In this document: positions 1 through 5,188 of the stretch, one piece after another
How the letters are laid out: each line of letters starts with the position of its first letter
Position numbering within the stretch: the stretch's first letter is position 1
NCBI GenBank assembly: GCA_029262915.1
Contig: JAJCYN010000318.1
Coordinates: forward strand, 1 to 5,188
Reading direction: 5' to 3'
Origin: Flavobacteriales bacterium
Lineage (GTDB): Bacteria; Bacteroidota; Bacteroidia; Flavobacteriales_E; Vicingaceae
Length of the DNA stretch: 5,188 nucleotides
Program-made: the position numbers and the translations under genes
Notes under the pieces: model-generated
The model's input: only the letters and a program-made list of their open reading frames with translations
Database searches by the model: none
Told to the model about the DNA's origin: nothing

Positions 1-1482
1 AAAGTTACCAGCAGTTGATTCAAGTAAAACTTCAGGCATCATACCTACGCTATCCATAATATGAAGCTTTGTACTTGGTGTATTAACTCCAATACCTACA
101 TTATCAGTTACATTATTCAAAAAAGTCTCATTTCCGTTTGAAATCCAGGCTCCACCACCACCAGATAATGTAGTAGGATCTGTCCAAACTGCTTGACCAA
201 AGCCATCATTTGCTAATACAAAATTGGCATTACTTGAATTATTTCCAAGCTTGTATAAGGTGTCTGTAATGAATGTACCTCGATTAATATGTGTTACTTC
301 TGTACCTGCATTTGGAATACTAAATATTGTATCTACTATATTTACTACCTTATCTCCAACACTTCCTATAACTCTAGCGTAAGAAGTAATAGAACTATCT
401 GCACTTAATGCGATGTGTCCATCTGTAGTTGTATTGTTTAATACTAACATTTTTTGTGTTGGATTTAGCCCAAAAATTGCTGTATCTAAGCCTGTTAATA
501 AAATAAAACCAACATCCGATGTAAAATTAGAATTAGAAACGGCTACTGCTGAAAAATTAGGATTATTACCTCTAAAACTTGCCATCACAGTATCTGAAGA
601 AAACACATCTAATTTAAAGAGAGGTGTTGGGTTTCCAATACCAACATTTCCCGTTGGTATACTGGTTATATCATTTCCATTAATCAACCAATCGTTATCA
701 GCTCCAAGAGATGGCAACACAATAGAGCCTCCTCCATTACTCAAAAAAATGGTATCATTAGCGGTATTAATGCTTAATGTTTGGATCTCATTGGTAATAC
801 TTCCATCCACTTCAGTTATAACCAAGGGATTTCCAGTCGTTCCGCTTCCTGTAATGTTTGTTCCTGAAACATTTACGGTATCTGTACCCCAATTATCTCC
901 TCCAGCAACTGATCCATTACACACAACAAATGAACTTGTTACTTCTACTGGGTCTAAAACGGTATTTGCATTGGTATCTAATCCGGTTAAAACTTGATAT
1001 CCTCCTGTAGGGCAAGAAGCTAAAGATGCTGCAACAGTGTCTATTAAGCTATTAAAGCCTTGTGCTCCCGTAGCTGCAGATTTTGCAAACAATGCATAAG
1101 GTACTGAAAGCAACTGCGGTGCCCCCAAATTGTCAAACACTCCTAACCCTGCTGCATCAACTTCTATCTGCAAATAGTAAGCTCCACCGGTACCCCAATT
1201 AATTACAGAAAATGCAGCATTATTTATGCTTCCTAATTCTAAATTTATTAAACCAAATTGATTCGTTGTGGTAGAATGTATTTCTGTAAAAACTGAAGTT
1301 CCTGTTGGAGAACTTTGATGTATCGTAAAACGAACATCAACAACTTGATTATTTAAAGGCAGCCCTAAAGGCCCCCTAACAACAGCTTGATAATTTACTC
1401 CATTAGGTACTTGTGAAAATAAGGTTAAGGGAAGAATTAATGTTAGAAATAATCCTAGGCAGAGTAGTTTTATATGTTTCAT
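1..1482 (-). CDS. Secreted fibre/adhesin-like protein, 5' 494 codons (3' end beyond left edge)
   Basis: The frame is open without a stop from the ATG at 1482-1480 to the window edge. Residues 1-23 are a signal peptide (two Lys, a Leu-rich core, LFS then Gln as likely mature end). Residues 25-134 match a module common at the N-terminus of large secreted Bacteroidetes proteins: VNYQAVVRG, then VRFTI, then TNQFGLINLELG, then NWGTGGAYYLQIEVD, ending QLLSVPYALFAK. Residues 157-190 hold a Cys-flanked acidic motif (DUF7151-like). At 226-236 comes a DGSITNEIQTL neck motif, then two NVGIG-containing units (262-293 and 444-475) of the kind found in tail-fibre-like proteins that often end in a peptidase S74/endosialidase chaperone domain. 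That end is not in the window. Composition is rich in Asn, Thr, Ser and Gly, as in extracellular beta-structured fibres. Likely exported and cell-surface or secreted; ligand unknown. It has its own promoter. Family-type call is good, exact function is unknown. Confidence 0.88.
   Translation of the reverse strand, partial: MKHIKLLCLGLFLTLILPLTLFSQVPNGVNYQAVVRGPLGLPLNNQVVDVRFTIHQSSPTGTSVFTEIHSTTTNQFGLINLELGSINNAAFSVINWGTGGAYYLQIEVDAAGLGVFDNLGAPQLLSVPYALFAKSAATGAQGFNSLIDTVAASLASCPTGGYQVLTGLDTNANTVLDPVEVTSSFVVCNGSVAGGDNWGTDTVNVSGTNITGSGTTGNPLVITEVDGSITNEIQTLSINTANDTIFLSNGGGSIVLPSLGADNDWLINGNDITSIPTGNVGIGNPTPLFKLDVFSSDTVMASFRGNNPNFSAVAVSNSNFTSDVGFILLTGLDTAIFGLNPTQKMLVLNNTTTDGHIALSADSSITSYARVIGSVGDKVVNIVDTIFSIPNAGTEVTHINRGTFITDTLYKLGNNSSNANFVLANDGFGQAVWTDPTTLSGGGGAWISNGNETFLNNVTDNVGIGVNTPSTKLHIMDSVGMMPEVLLESTAGNF
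58..153 (-). repeat. Fibre repeat unit 2 (NVGIG type)
   Basis: Residues 444-475 contain W-I-S-N-G-N, then DNVGIGVNTPSTKLHI, matching unit 1 in the order and spacing of its key residues. It follows a Gly-rich hinge (four Gly at 441-444). The two units start 182 residues apart. Confidence 0.65.
604..699 (-). repeat. Fibre repeat unit 1 (NVGIG type)
   Basis: Residues 262-293 contain W-L-I-N-G-N, then GNVGIGNPTP, then KLDV. The same pattern of Trp, NGN, NVGIG, Pro and KL-hydrophobic recurs at residues 444-475. Such units recur in tail-fibre-like secreted proteins of Bacteroidetes. Confidence 0.65.
913..1014 (-). other. DUF7151-like Cys-flanked acidic motif within the fibre protein
   Basis: Residues 157-190 read Cys-Pro-x-Gly-Gly, then GLDTNANTVLDPVEVT, then VVCNG. 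This resembles the repeat seen in many secreted Bacteroidetes and other bacterial proteins, with a GxDxNxNGxLDxxEV core between two cysteines. The spaced Asp/Asn residues resemble a calcium-binding loop, and Cys157 and Cys188 could form a disulfide after export. This copy is degenerate: the usual Gly after the second Asn is Thr174. Calcium binding is an inference from the residue pattern. Confidence 0.6.
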
Positions 1483-1515
1483 TTGTCGGAAAATAATGTA
1501 AGTTAGCCGACAAAT
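1481..1515. repeat. 9-bp perfect inverted repeat overlapping the fibre-gene start codon
   Basis: ATTTGTCGG (1481-1489) and CCGACAAAT (1507-1515) are exact reverse complements separated by 17 nt. In a minus-strand transcript the 3' arm contains the A and U of the start AUG. The 5' arm overlaps the predicted -7 element. RNA initiated at the predicted promoter would therefore lack that arm, and only read-through RNA from the phosphatase operon could form the hairpin and hide the start codon. It could equally be a DNA-binding dyad. Confidence 0.5.
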
Positions 1516-1541
1516 TTAAGCATCTTAAAGATGCAAGTCAA
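1511..1541 (-). promoter_or_regulatory. Bacteroidetes-type promoter of the fibre gene
   Basis: On the minus strand, TTG (1541-1539, within TTGAC) is followed after 20 nt by TAAATTTG (1518-1511). This fits the -33 TTG / -7 TANNTTTG consensus of the Bacteroidetes housekeeping sigma factor, at the usual spacing. Transcription would then start near 1504-1506, giving a leader of only about 20-25 nt before the ATG. No Shine-Dalgarno-like sequence lies before the ATG, as is usual in this phylum. Confidence 0.7.
1520..1534. promoter_or_regulatory. 15-bp perfect palindrome in the promoter spacer (candidate operator)
   Basis: GCATCTT and AAGATGC flank a single central base, giving a perfect 7+1+7 dyad. 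It lies entirely inside the 20-nt spacer between the -33 and -7 elements of the fibre-gene promoter, where a bound dimeric regulator would block or reposition RNA polymerase. An alternative reading is a short terminator stem for the upstream phosphatase operon. That is less likely because only TTAAATTTG follows, not a U-tract. Confidence 0.45.
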
Positions 1542-1580
1542 GTTTATTTTTAATAGAAAAACAGTATTTAACTCTTGATT

Positions 1581-3368
1581 TTAAGAAACATGCATTCCTA
1601 TAACAAGAATATCATCAATTTGTTCTAGAGGACCTTTCCATTGTTCAATTGTATTGTTTAAAAAATCTCTTTGAGCATTCATACTCTTCCCATTTAGTGT
1701 AAGAAGATAATCTCTAAATCTTTTATACATAAATTTTTTACCTTTTGGTCCTCCAAATTGATCAGCATAACCATCAGAAAAGACATAGACATAGTCCTTT
1801 TCCTGTAATTGTATAACATGGTTGGTATATTTTTTTGAAGCGTCTTCAAAATATCCGCCAATAGCAAATTTATCTGCCCTTAGTTGGTTTACTTCTCCAT
1901 CTCTTATTAAATAAAGAGGATTAAATGCTCCTGCATATTGCAATTGTTTGGTTTTAGCATCATAACAACAGAGTGCTAGATCCATCCCATCTTTTGTGGT
2001 TGAGCCCATTGCATTATTGTGCAAAGTTTTACTAATTCCTTTATTCAGTGCATCTAAAATACTACCTGGATCATCATTTGTTCTTAAGGCTTCATTTAAT
2101 GCGTTGTAGCCAACAATACTCATAAATGCTCCAGGAACACCGTGTCCTGTACAATCAACAGCAGCAAAATAAACTTTGTCTTTCTTTTTCTCTATCCAAT
2201 AAAAATCTCCACTTACAATATCTTTTGGCTTATACAAAATAAATGAATCTGGCATCGCTTCTTCCACAAATTCATCTGGAGGCAAAATAGCTTCTTGCAA
2301 TCCTTTTGCATATTTAATACTATCTGTTACTTCTTCGTATAACTCACTAATTTTTTCATTTTGAAGTTCTACTTCTTTTTGTTTTTCTACTACTTCTGCT
2401 GTCCGTTCTTTTACTTTTTGCTCTAACATTCTTTCATTCTCCGCTAAATCATCTCGCATTTTCATTAATGTCTTGCCTAAAGAATCCTCTTCACTTAGTG
2501 GCTCATAGTGCGTATCAAACTGTCCTGCTCCTACAGAGATAGCAAAATTCTTGGTTCCTTCTAATCCAGAAATTACTCTGTTAAGTGCATTAGTCATTTC
2601 TCCAATTTCATCATTTTTTGCTTTAATTGTTTGCTTAGGAAAAACTCCTTTACTCAATGTTAATAGTATCATTTTTAACTTATGGACTGGACGAACAATA
2701 GTTCGAGTCGTATAAAAAGCAACAAGAACTCCAAAAATAACTAACATAATTCCGAGCCATCTTGTTAGTAATTTTAAATTACTGAAAGATGTTTGCATAT
2801 TTTCTGTTTGGTTCCCTGTATTGAATTTTTGATTTCTTATTAAATCATCTAATTCAAAAAGAATTTCTGCAGTTTTTATGTAAATATCGCCATCATCTCC
2901 TAAATAATACTTTGCCGGAAATACATTCATAGGGTCTTCATAGCTATCCCAATCAGGCAATACCAAAATAACCTCTTCATGCAATTCAAACAACTCAGAT
3001 AGTTTAGCAAAAACAATCTTTATTTTTTTTTGATCACTCTCATCCCAATTAATTGCTAATTTCTTTACCTTCTTAATTAAATATGGATAATCTCGTTCAA
3101 TTAATCTGTTTAATTTTTGTTTATCTGGATGATCCGATTGAGATTGAATATAAACCCAATTAAAAATTAGCATTTTTGACCTAACAGTAAGTAATTTTAA
3201 CTCTTCTAATGATGCAACTGATGGGTTGTTTACATTGGTTATTTCATCATTAATGTTGGTACTATCAGTAAGAGTGGTATAGGTAGTATAAAAAACAATT
3301 ACAATAAAAAAAAGTAGGACACCAAAACCAGTTCCTATCTTTTTTCCTATAGTAAATCTAAATGCCAT
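1581..3368 (-). CDS. Membrane sensor with HAMP domain and SpoIIE-type PP2C phosphatase
   Basis: This 595-residue protein has TM1 at about 15-32, a helical periplasmic sensor at about 33-203 (four-helix-bundle-like, no cofactor motif seen) and TM2 at about 204-221. HAMP follows at about 222-270 (Pro227, DEIGEM at 253-258). A second HAMP-like segment lies at about 276-308 (GAGQFD, then EEDSLG). A coiled coil covers about 305-350, and a SpoIIE phosphatase domain about 375-595. The phosphatase signatures are complete: SGDFYW with Asp388, VDCTGHGVPGAFMS with Asp405, GMDLALC with Asp463, SDGYADQFG with Asp532, and DDILVIG with Asp585/586. These acidic residues are expected to hold two Mn/Mg ions. 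Family members dephosphorylate Ser/Thr on STAS anti-anti-sigma or related proteins. The target is unknown and no STAS or anti-sigma gene is in view. It is the third gene of the YfiR-TPR-phosphatase cluster, starting 20 nt after the TPR stop. Confidence 0.93.
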   Translation of the reverse strand: MAFRFTIGKKIGTGFGVLLFFIVIVFYTTYTTLTDSTNINDEITNVNNPSVASLEELKLLTVRSKMLIFNWVYIQSQSDHPDKQKLNRLIERDYPYLIKKVKKLAINWDESDQKKIKIVFAKLSELFELHEEVILVLPDWDSYEDPMNVFPAKYYLGDDGDIYIKTAEILFELDDLIRNQKFNTGNQTENMQTSFSNLKLLTRWLGIMLVIFGVLVAFYTTRTIVRPVHKLKMILLTLSKGVFPKQTIKAKNDEIGEMTNALNRVISGLEGTKNFAISVGAGQFDTHYEPLSEEDSLGKTLMKMRDDLAENERMLEQKVKERTAEVVEKQKEVELQNEKISELYEEVTDSIKYAKGLQEAILPPDEFVEEAMPDSFILYKPKDIVSGDFYWIEKKKDKVYFAAVDCTGHGVPGAFMSIVGYNALNEALRTNDDPGSILDALNKGISKTLHNNAMGSTTKDGMDLALCCYDAKTKQLQYAGAFNPLYLIRDGEVNQLRADKFAIGGYFEDASKKYTNHVIQLQEKDYVYVFSDGYADQFGGPKGKKFMYKRFRDYLLTLNGKSMNAQRDFLNNTIEQWKGPLEQIDDILVIGMHVS

Positions 3369-3388
3369 TTTATAAACATACGAATCTA

Positions 3389-4279
3389 CTATTCTTTTTC
3401 CAAATCCTCTAATTCTTTTTTATACTGTTCAGACTTTTCAGAATCGTTAAGTCCATAATAGATGTTAGAAAGACCTATTAGTGTTTCTCTACGTTTGTAA
3501 CCAAGTTCATACGATTTTTTCATGTAAGGCAATCCTTCCAGAAAAATTTCAATACAGTGATCTTGAACTTCATTTAATTTCATAATGTCCATATCATAAT
3601 CCATATTATTAATGATATCTGCCGCTTCATTATAATACAATATTGCCAAATTATAATTTGCTCCTGGGTTATTTGGATCCATAGATAATATTTCTAAATA
3701 TAATTTTTTAATTTGAACTGCTTGTGCAGAATCGATCCCCGCCTGAGTTTCTGCTGGTCTATTTAACATAGACGCTAAAGCTAATTTAAACTTCACATCT
3801 CGTGATTTTAAATCAGTACCAGGATTAATTAGCAACATTGTACTCCTAAAGATTGCATAATTTGTTATTGCTGTTTTATAATTTTGAGGGTCTAACATTC
3901 GTGCTGCATCGTTGTACAATGTTGACGCTTCATATTTTAATATTTTAAACGTACTTTCTGTAAATTCATCTTTCCCTGCTAGGGTCAACATTTTTTTGAA
4001 AGACTCAATAGAAATTATTCGGAATGGTGAAGTTTTATTGTTTTTTTCTTTTTTCTTGTATAATTCTTTATAGATAAACCCTCTGTAATACCAAGTTTTA
4101 GCTGTTGTGTTTAAGTTCTCATCGGTTATTGATAAATCAATGTATTTTTTTGCACTATCTAGTTCAGCTTTTTGCATATAGAATAATGATACAGACAAAT
4201 GATCTTTACCTACAAATTGCCCAAGCACTGAGCTAGTCAGTATTGAAACAATCAATAATATATATATCCGTTTATTCAT
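3389..4279 (-). CDS. Secreted TPR-type repeat protein
   Basis: This 296-residue protein starts with a signal peptide (residues 1-20, MNKR then a hydrophobic core, cleavage likely before Gln21), so it is probably periplasmic. The rest is almost wholly helical. TPR-like helix pairs are visible at about 29-75 (FYMQKAELDSAKKYIDLS, then TWYYRGFIYKELY), at about 184-219 (LYLEILSMDPNNPGANYNLA, a classic TPR pattern with the DPNNPGANYNLA turn) and at about 249-290 (MKKSYELGYKR, then GLSNIYYGLNDSEKS). The C-terminus is strongly charged. TPR arrays bind partner proteins, and I infer a scaffold or ligand-sensing role between YfiR and the periplasmic domain of the phosphatase. Its ATG abuts the YfiR TAG with no gap, which suggests translational coupling. 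No enzymatic motif is seen. Confidence 0.85.
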   Translation of the reverse strand: MNKRIYILLIVSILTSSVLGQFVGKDHLSVSLFYMQKAELDSAKKYIDLSITDENLNTTAKTWYYRGFIYKELYKKKEKNNKTSPFRIISIESFKKMLTLAGKDEFTESTFKILKYEASTLYNDAARMLDPQNYKTAITNYAIFRSTMLLINPGTDLKSRDVKFKLALASMLNRPAETQAGIDSAQAVQIKKLYLEILSMDPNNPGANYNLAILYYNEAADIINNMDYDMDIMKLNEVQDHCIEIFLEGLPYMKKSYELGYKRRETLIGLSNIYYGLNDSEKSEQYKKELEDLEKE

Positions 4280-4813
4280 CTATTTTACAGTAAATGCTAA
4301 CGCTTCCAAATTGGAACTTACTTTCAATTTTTGTTTTTCTACATTCTTTTTGTTCAATTCAAATTTTTGACGGTTATTTTTAATGATAAAATTGATCCCC
4401 GCACCTTTATCCACTAATCCTTGTTGTTCTGTAATAATTAAAGTGCTGTTTGATTTTACTTTTTTAAGTACTGATGAAATGTCTTGGCTTTTATTTTTAC
4501 TCACGTACAAAATATGACACTTCGCTATATCTTTAGTAGTATTAAATTTTTTAATCTGTAATGATTGATTGGAAACTTTTTTAGTCTTTGCCATTTTAGT
4601 GAGCTCAGAATAAAGAGGAGACTCTCCAACAACTCCGACAACAAAATTACCTTCTCTATATGATTTTGGCCATTCTATAAGTTTTGTAAAATTCATAATG
4701 AAAATAGCTTTCATCTTAGAATTGGTATCAACACCAACTTTAAACCCTGAGTTTAGGATTAACAAAGAAATTAATATGATAGCGATTTTTTTCACTTTTT
4801 GTTTACTTAACAA
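4280..4813 (-). CDS. YfiR family (DUF4154) periplasmic protein
   Basis: After a Lys-rich start and hydrophobic segment (about 9-22), the mature part shows the family pattern in order: KMKAIFIMNFTKLIEWP at 33-49 (usually KAAFIYNFAKYxEWP), FVVGVVGESP, a KVSNQSLQIKKF strand, CHILYVSKN, TLIITEQQGLVDKGAGINFI, and a final KLKVSSNLEALAF. Length (about 171-177) is normal. In Pseudomonas, YfiR is the periplasmic repressor of the HAMP-GGDEF cyclase YfiN. Here the HAMP protein two genes downstream carries a phosphatase, so a parallel control role is likely but unproven. The start is uncertain: no ATG precedes the signal peptide. TTG at 4813-4811 is the first possible start after the in-frame TAA at 4819-4817. 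GTG at 4795-4793 gives MKKIAIILISLL, a cleaner signal peptide behind an A-rich leader, and I slightly favour it. Confidence 0.88.
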   Translation of the reverse strand: MLSKQKVKKIAIILISLLILNSGFKVGVDTNSKMKAIFIMNFTKLIEWPKSYREGNFVVGVVGESPLYSELTKMAKTKKVSNQSLQIKKFNTTKDIAKCHILYVSKNKSQDISSVLKKVKSNSTLIITEQQGLVDKGAGINFIIKNNRQKFELNKKNVEKQKLKVSSNLEALAFTVK

Positions 4814-4833
4814 GTATTAAGCCAAAATACTTG
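4811..4833. repeat. 8-bp perfect inverted repeat at the YfiR translation start
   Basis: CAAGTATT (4811-4818) and AATACTTG (4826-4833) are exact reverse complements around a 7-nt loop. In the minus-strand RNA the hairpin ends exactly at the TTG candidate start (4813-4811) and lies 16 nt upstream of the GTG candidate (4795-4793). It may modulate initiation, act as a weak processing or attenuation stem between the lipoprotein and YfiR genes, or be a DNA dyad. No U-tract follows, so it is not a typical intrinsic terminator. Confidence 0.45.
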
Positions 4834-4843
4834 ACGCAAGTTA

Positions 4844-4851
4844 CAAAATTA
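4844..4851 (-). promoter_or_regulatory. Possible -7 element upstream of YfiR (weak)
   Basis: TAATTTTG (4851-4844) matches the TANNTTTG -7 consensus and lies in the 83-nt gap before the YfiR gene. No TTG is found at the right distance upstream, so the promoter is incomplete. The octamer ATGAAAAA occurs twice further upstream on the plus strand (4860-4867 and 4885-4892), 25 bp apart, with no known meaning. Whether the YfiR cluster is transcribed from here or from beyond the right edge cannot be decided. Confidence 0.25.
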
Positions 4852-4896
4852 TTTGTGTTATGAAAAAGTATAGCATTTAATAGAATGAAAAATGTT

Positions 4897-5188
4897 TTAC
4901 TTGTCTTTTTTTCTCCCTTTTCCAGACTTTCTTCCACCTTTGGAACTCTTATCACCTTTATCTTTACCTCCCTTAGAACCAGAAGTAGTAAAAGAACCAT
5001 ACCTTTTTTTCTTGGAAGAGAAAATAGACCCTTTTTTACCTTTTATTCTTTTCTTGGATACTGAATGACTATATAATCTCTCTCTCGATTTTGTCCTTGG
5101 TGGTTTAGACGAATAAACATTAGGCCCTTTTTTTGACTGACTTTTAAATAAAGGACTACCGGATCCACAAGAGCTTAGCAAAAAAACA
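4897..5188 (-). CDS. Small, strongly basic lipoprotein (5' end beyond right edge)
   Basis: The frame is open to the window edge. Its first visible residues are VFLLSSCGSGSP, the end of a hydrophobic signal peptide followed by the lipobox LSSC (Cys codon 5169-5167), so the true start lies outside the window; the TTG at 5181 is only an internal Leu codon. The mature chain is 90 residues and of low complexity: I count 23 Lys and 7 Arg against 3 Asp and 1 Glu, with the rest mostly Ser and Gly. The tail repeats short K/G/S blocks (SKGGKDKGDKSSKGGRKSGK). No folded domain is recognisable. It is expected to be lipid-anchored in the envelope, and the lack of acidic residues after Cys argues against the acidic surface-export signal known in some Flavobacteria. 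Binding to polyanions (LPS, DNA, polysaccharide) is plausible from charge alone. It precedes the YfiR cluster by 83 nt on the same strand. Confidence 0.75.
   Translation of the reverse strand, partial: VFLLSSCGSGSPLFKSQSKKGPNVYSSKPPRTKSRERLYSHSVSKKRIKGKKGSIFSSKKKRYGSFTTSGSKGGKDKGDKSSKGGRKSGKGRKKDK

Noticed and set aside
413..997. Plus-strand open frame of 194 codons
   Set aside because: It is antisense to the fibre gene, whose minus-strand frame is open over 494 codons with a signal peptide and recognisable motifs. The plus-strand product has no recognisable domain and a Pro/Val/Thr-rich composition typical of a shadow frame.
1520..1534. Intrinsic terminator for the phosphatase operon
   Set aside because: The stem is short and only moderately GC, and it is followed by TTAAATTTG, not a U-run. 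Its exact placement inside a consensus promoter spacer makes an operator reading better.
4829..4841. Second small inverted repeat ACTTG-ACG-CAAGT in the YfiR upstream region
   Set aside because: It has only 5-bp arms in an AT-rich gap and shares bases with the stronger 8-bp repeat; this is not distinguishable from chance.
4803..5000. Minus-strand open frame of 65 codons
   Set aside because: It overlaps the basic lipoprotein gene in another frame and runs through the intergenic gap and its inverted repeat. It has no known motif. The Leu-rich start comes from reading the lipoprotein's Lys/Ser/Gly-rich codons out of frame.
5179..5181. TTG at 5181 as the start of the lipoprotein
   Set aside because: It would leave only four residues before the lipobox Cys, too few for a signal peptide, and the frame stays open (Val-Phe) to the window edge, so the true start is outside.

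Overview
The window looks like a chromosomal piece of an AT-rich member of the Bacteroidetes (Flavobacteriia/Cytophagia-like). The reasons are the visibly low GC, a -33 TTG / -7 TANNTTTG promoter, starts without Shine-Dalgarno sequences, signal peptides that leave Gln as the first mature residue, and a secreted fibre/adhesin N-terminus of a type typical of this phylum. Every gene I can support lies on the minus strand; I see nothing convincing on the plus strand. No RNA gene, CRISPR array or insertion sequence was recognised.

Reading in the direction of transcription (right to left): (1) the end of a small, extremely basic lipoprotein gene whose start lies beyond the right edge (4897-5188); (2) an 83-nt gap with a perfect 8-bp inverted repeat at its downstream end; (3) a periplasmic YfiR/DUF4154 protein (4280-4813); (4) a secreted TPR-type protein (3389-4279) whose ATG directly follows the YfiR stop codon; (5) 20 nt further on, a two-TM, HAMP-containing sensor with a C-terminal SpoIIE/PP2C phosphatase (1581-3368); (6) a 98-nt intergenic region with a very good Bacteroidetes promoter, a 15-bp perfect palindrome placed exactly in the promoter spacer, and a 9-bp inverted repeat reaching into the next start codon; (7) the first 494 codons of a large secreted fibre/adhesin-like protein that runs off the left edge (1-1482).

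Genes 3 to 5 form a tight cluster that reads as one envelope-to-cytoplasm signalling unit. A YfiR-like periplasmic protein and a secreted TPR protein would act on the periplasmic sensor of an inner-membrane HAMP protein. Its output is a Ser/Thr phosphatase (partner switching) instead of the GGDEF cyclase of the Pseudomonas YfiBNR system. The basic lipoprotein may be an outer-membrane partner. This functional link is inferred from gene order and domain content. The fibre gene has its own promoter and may be only a neighbour.
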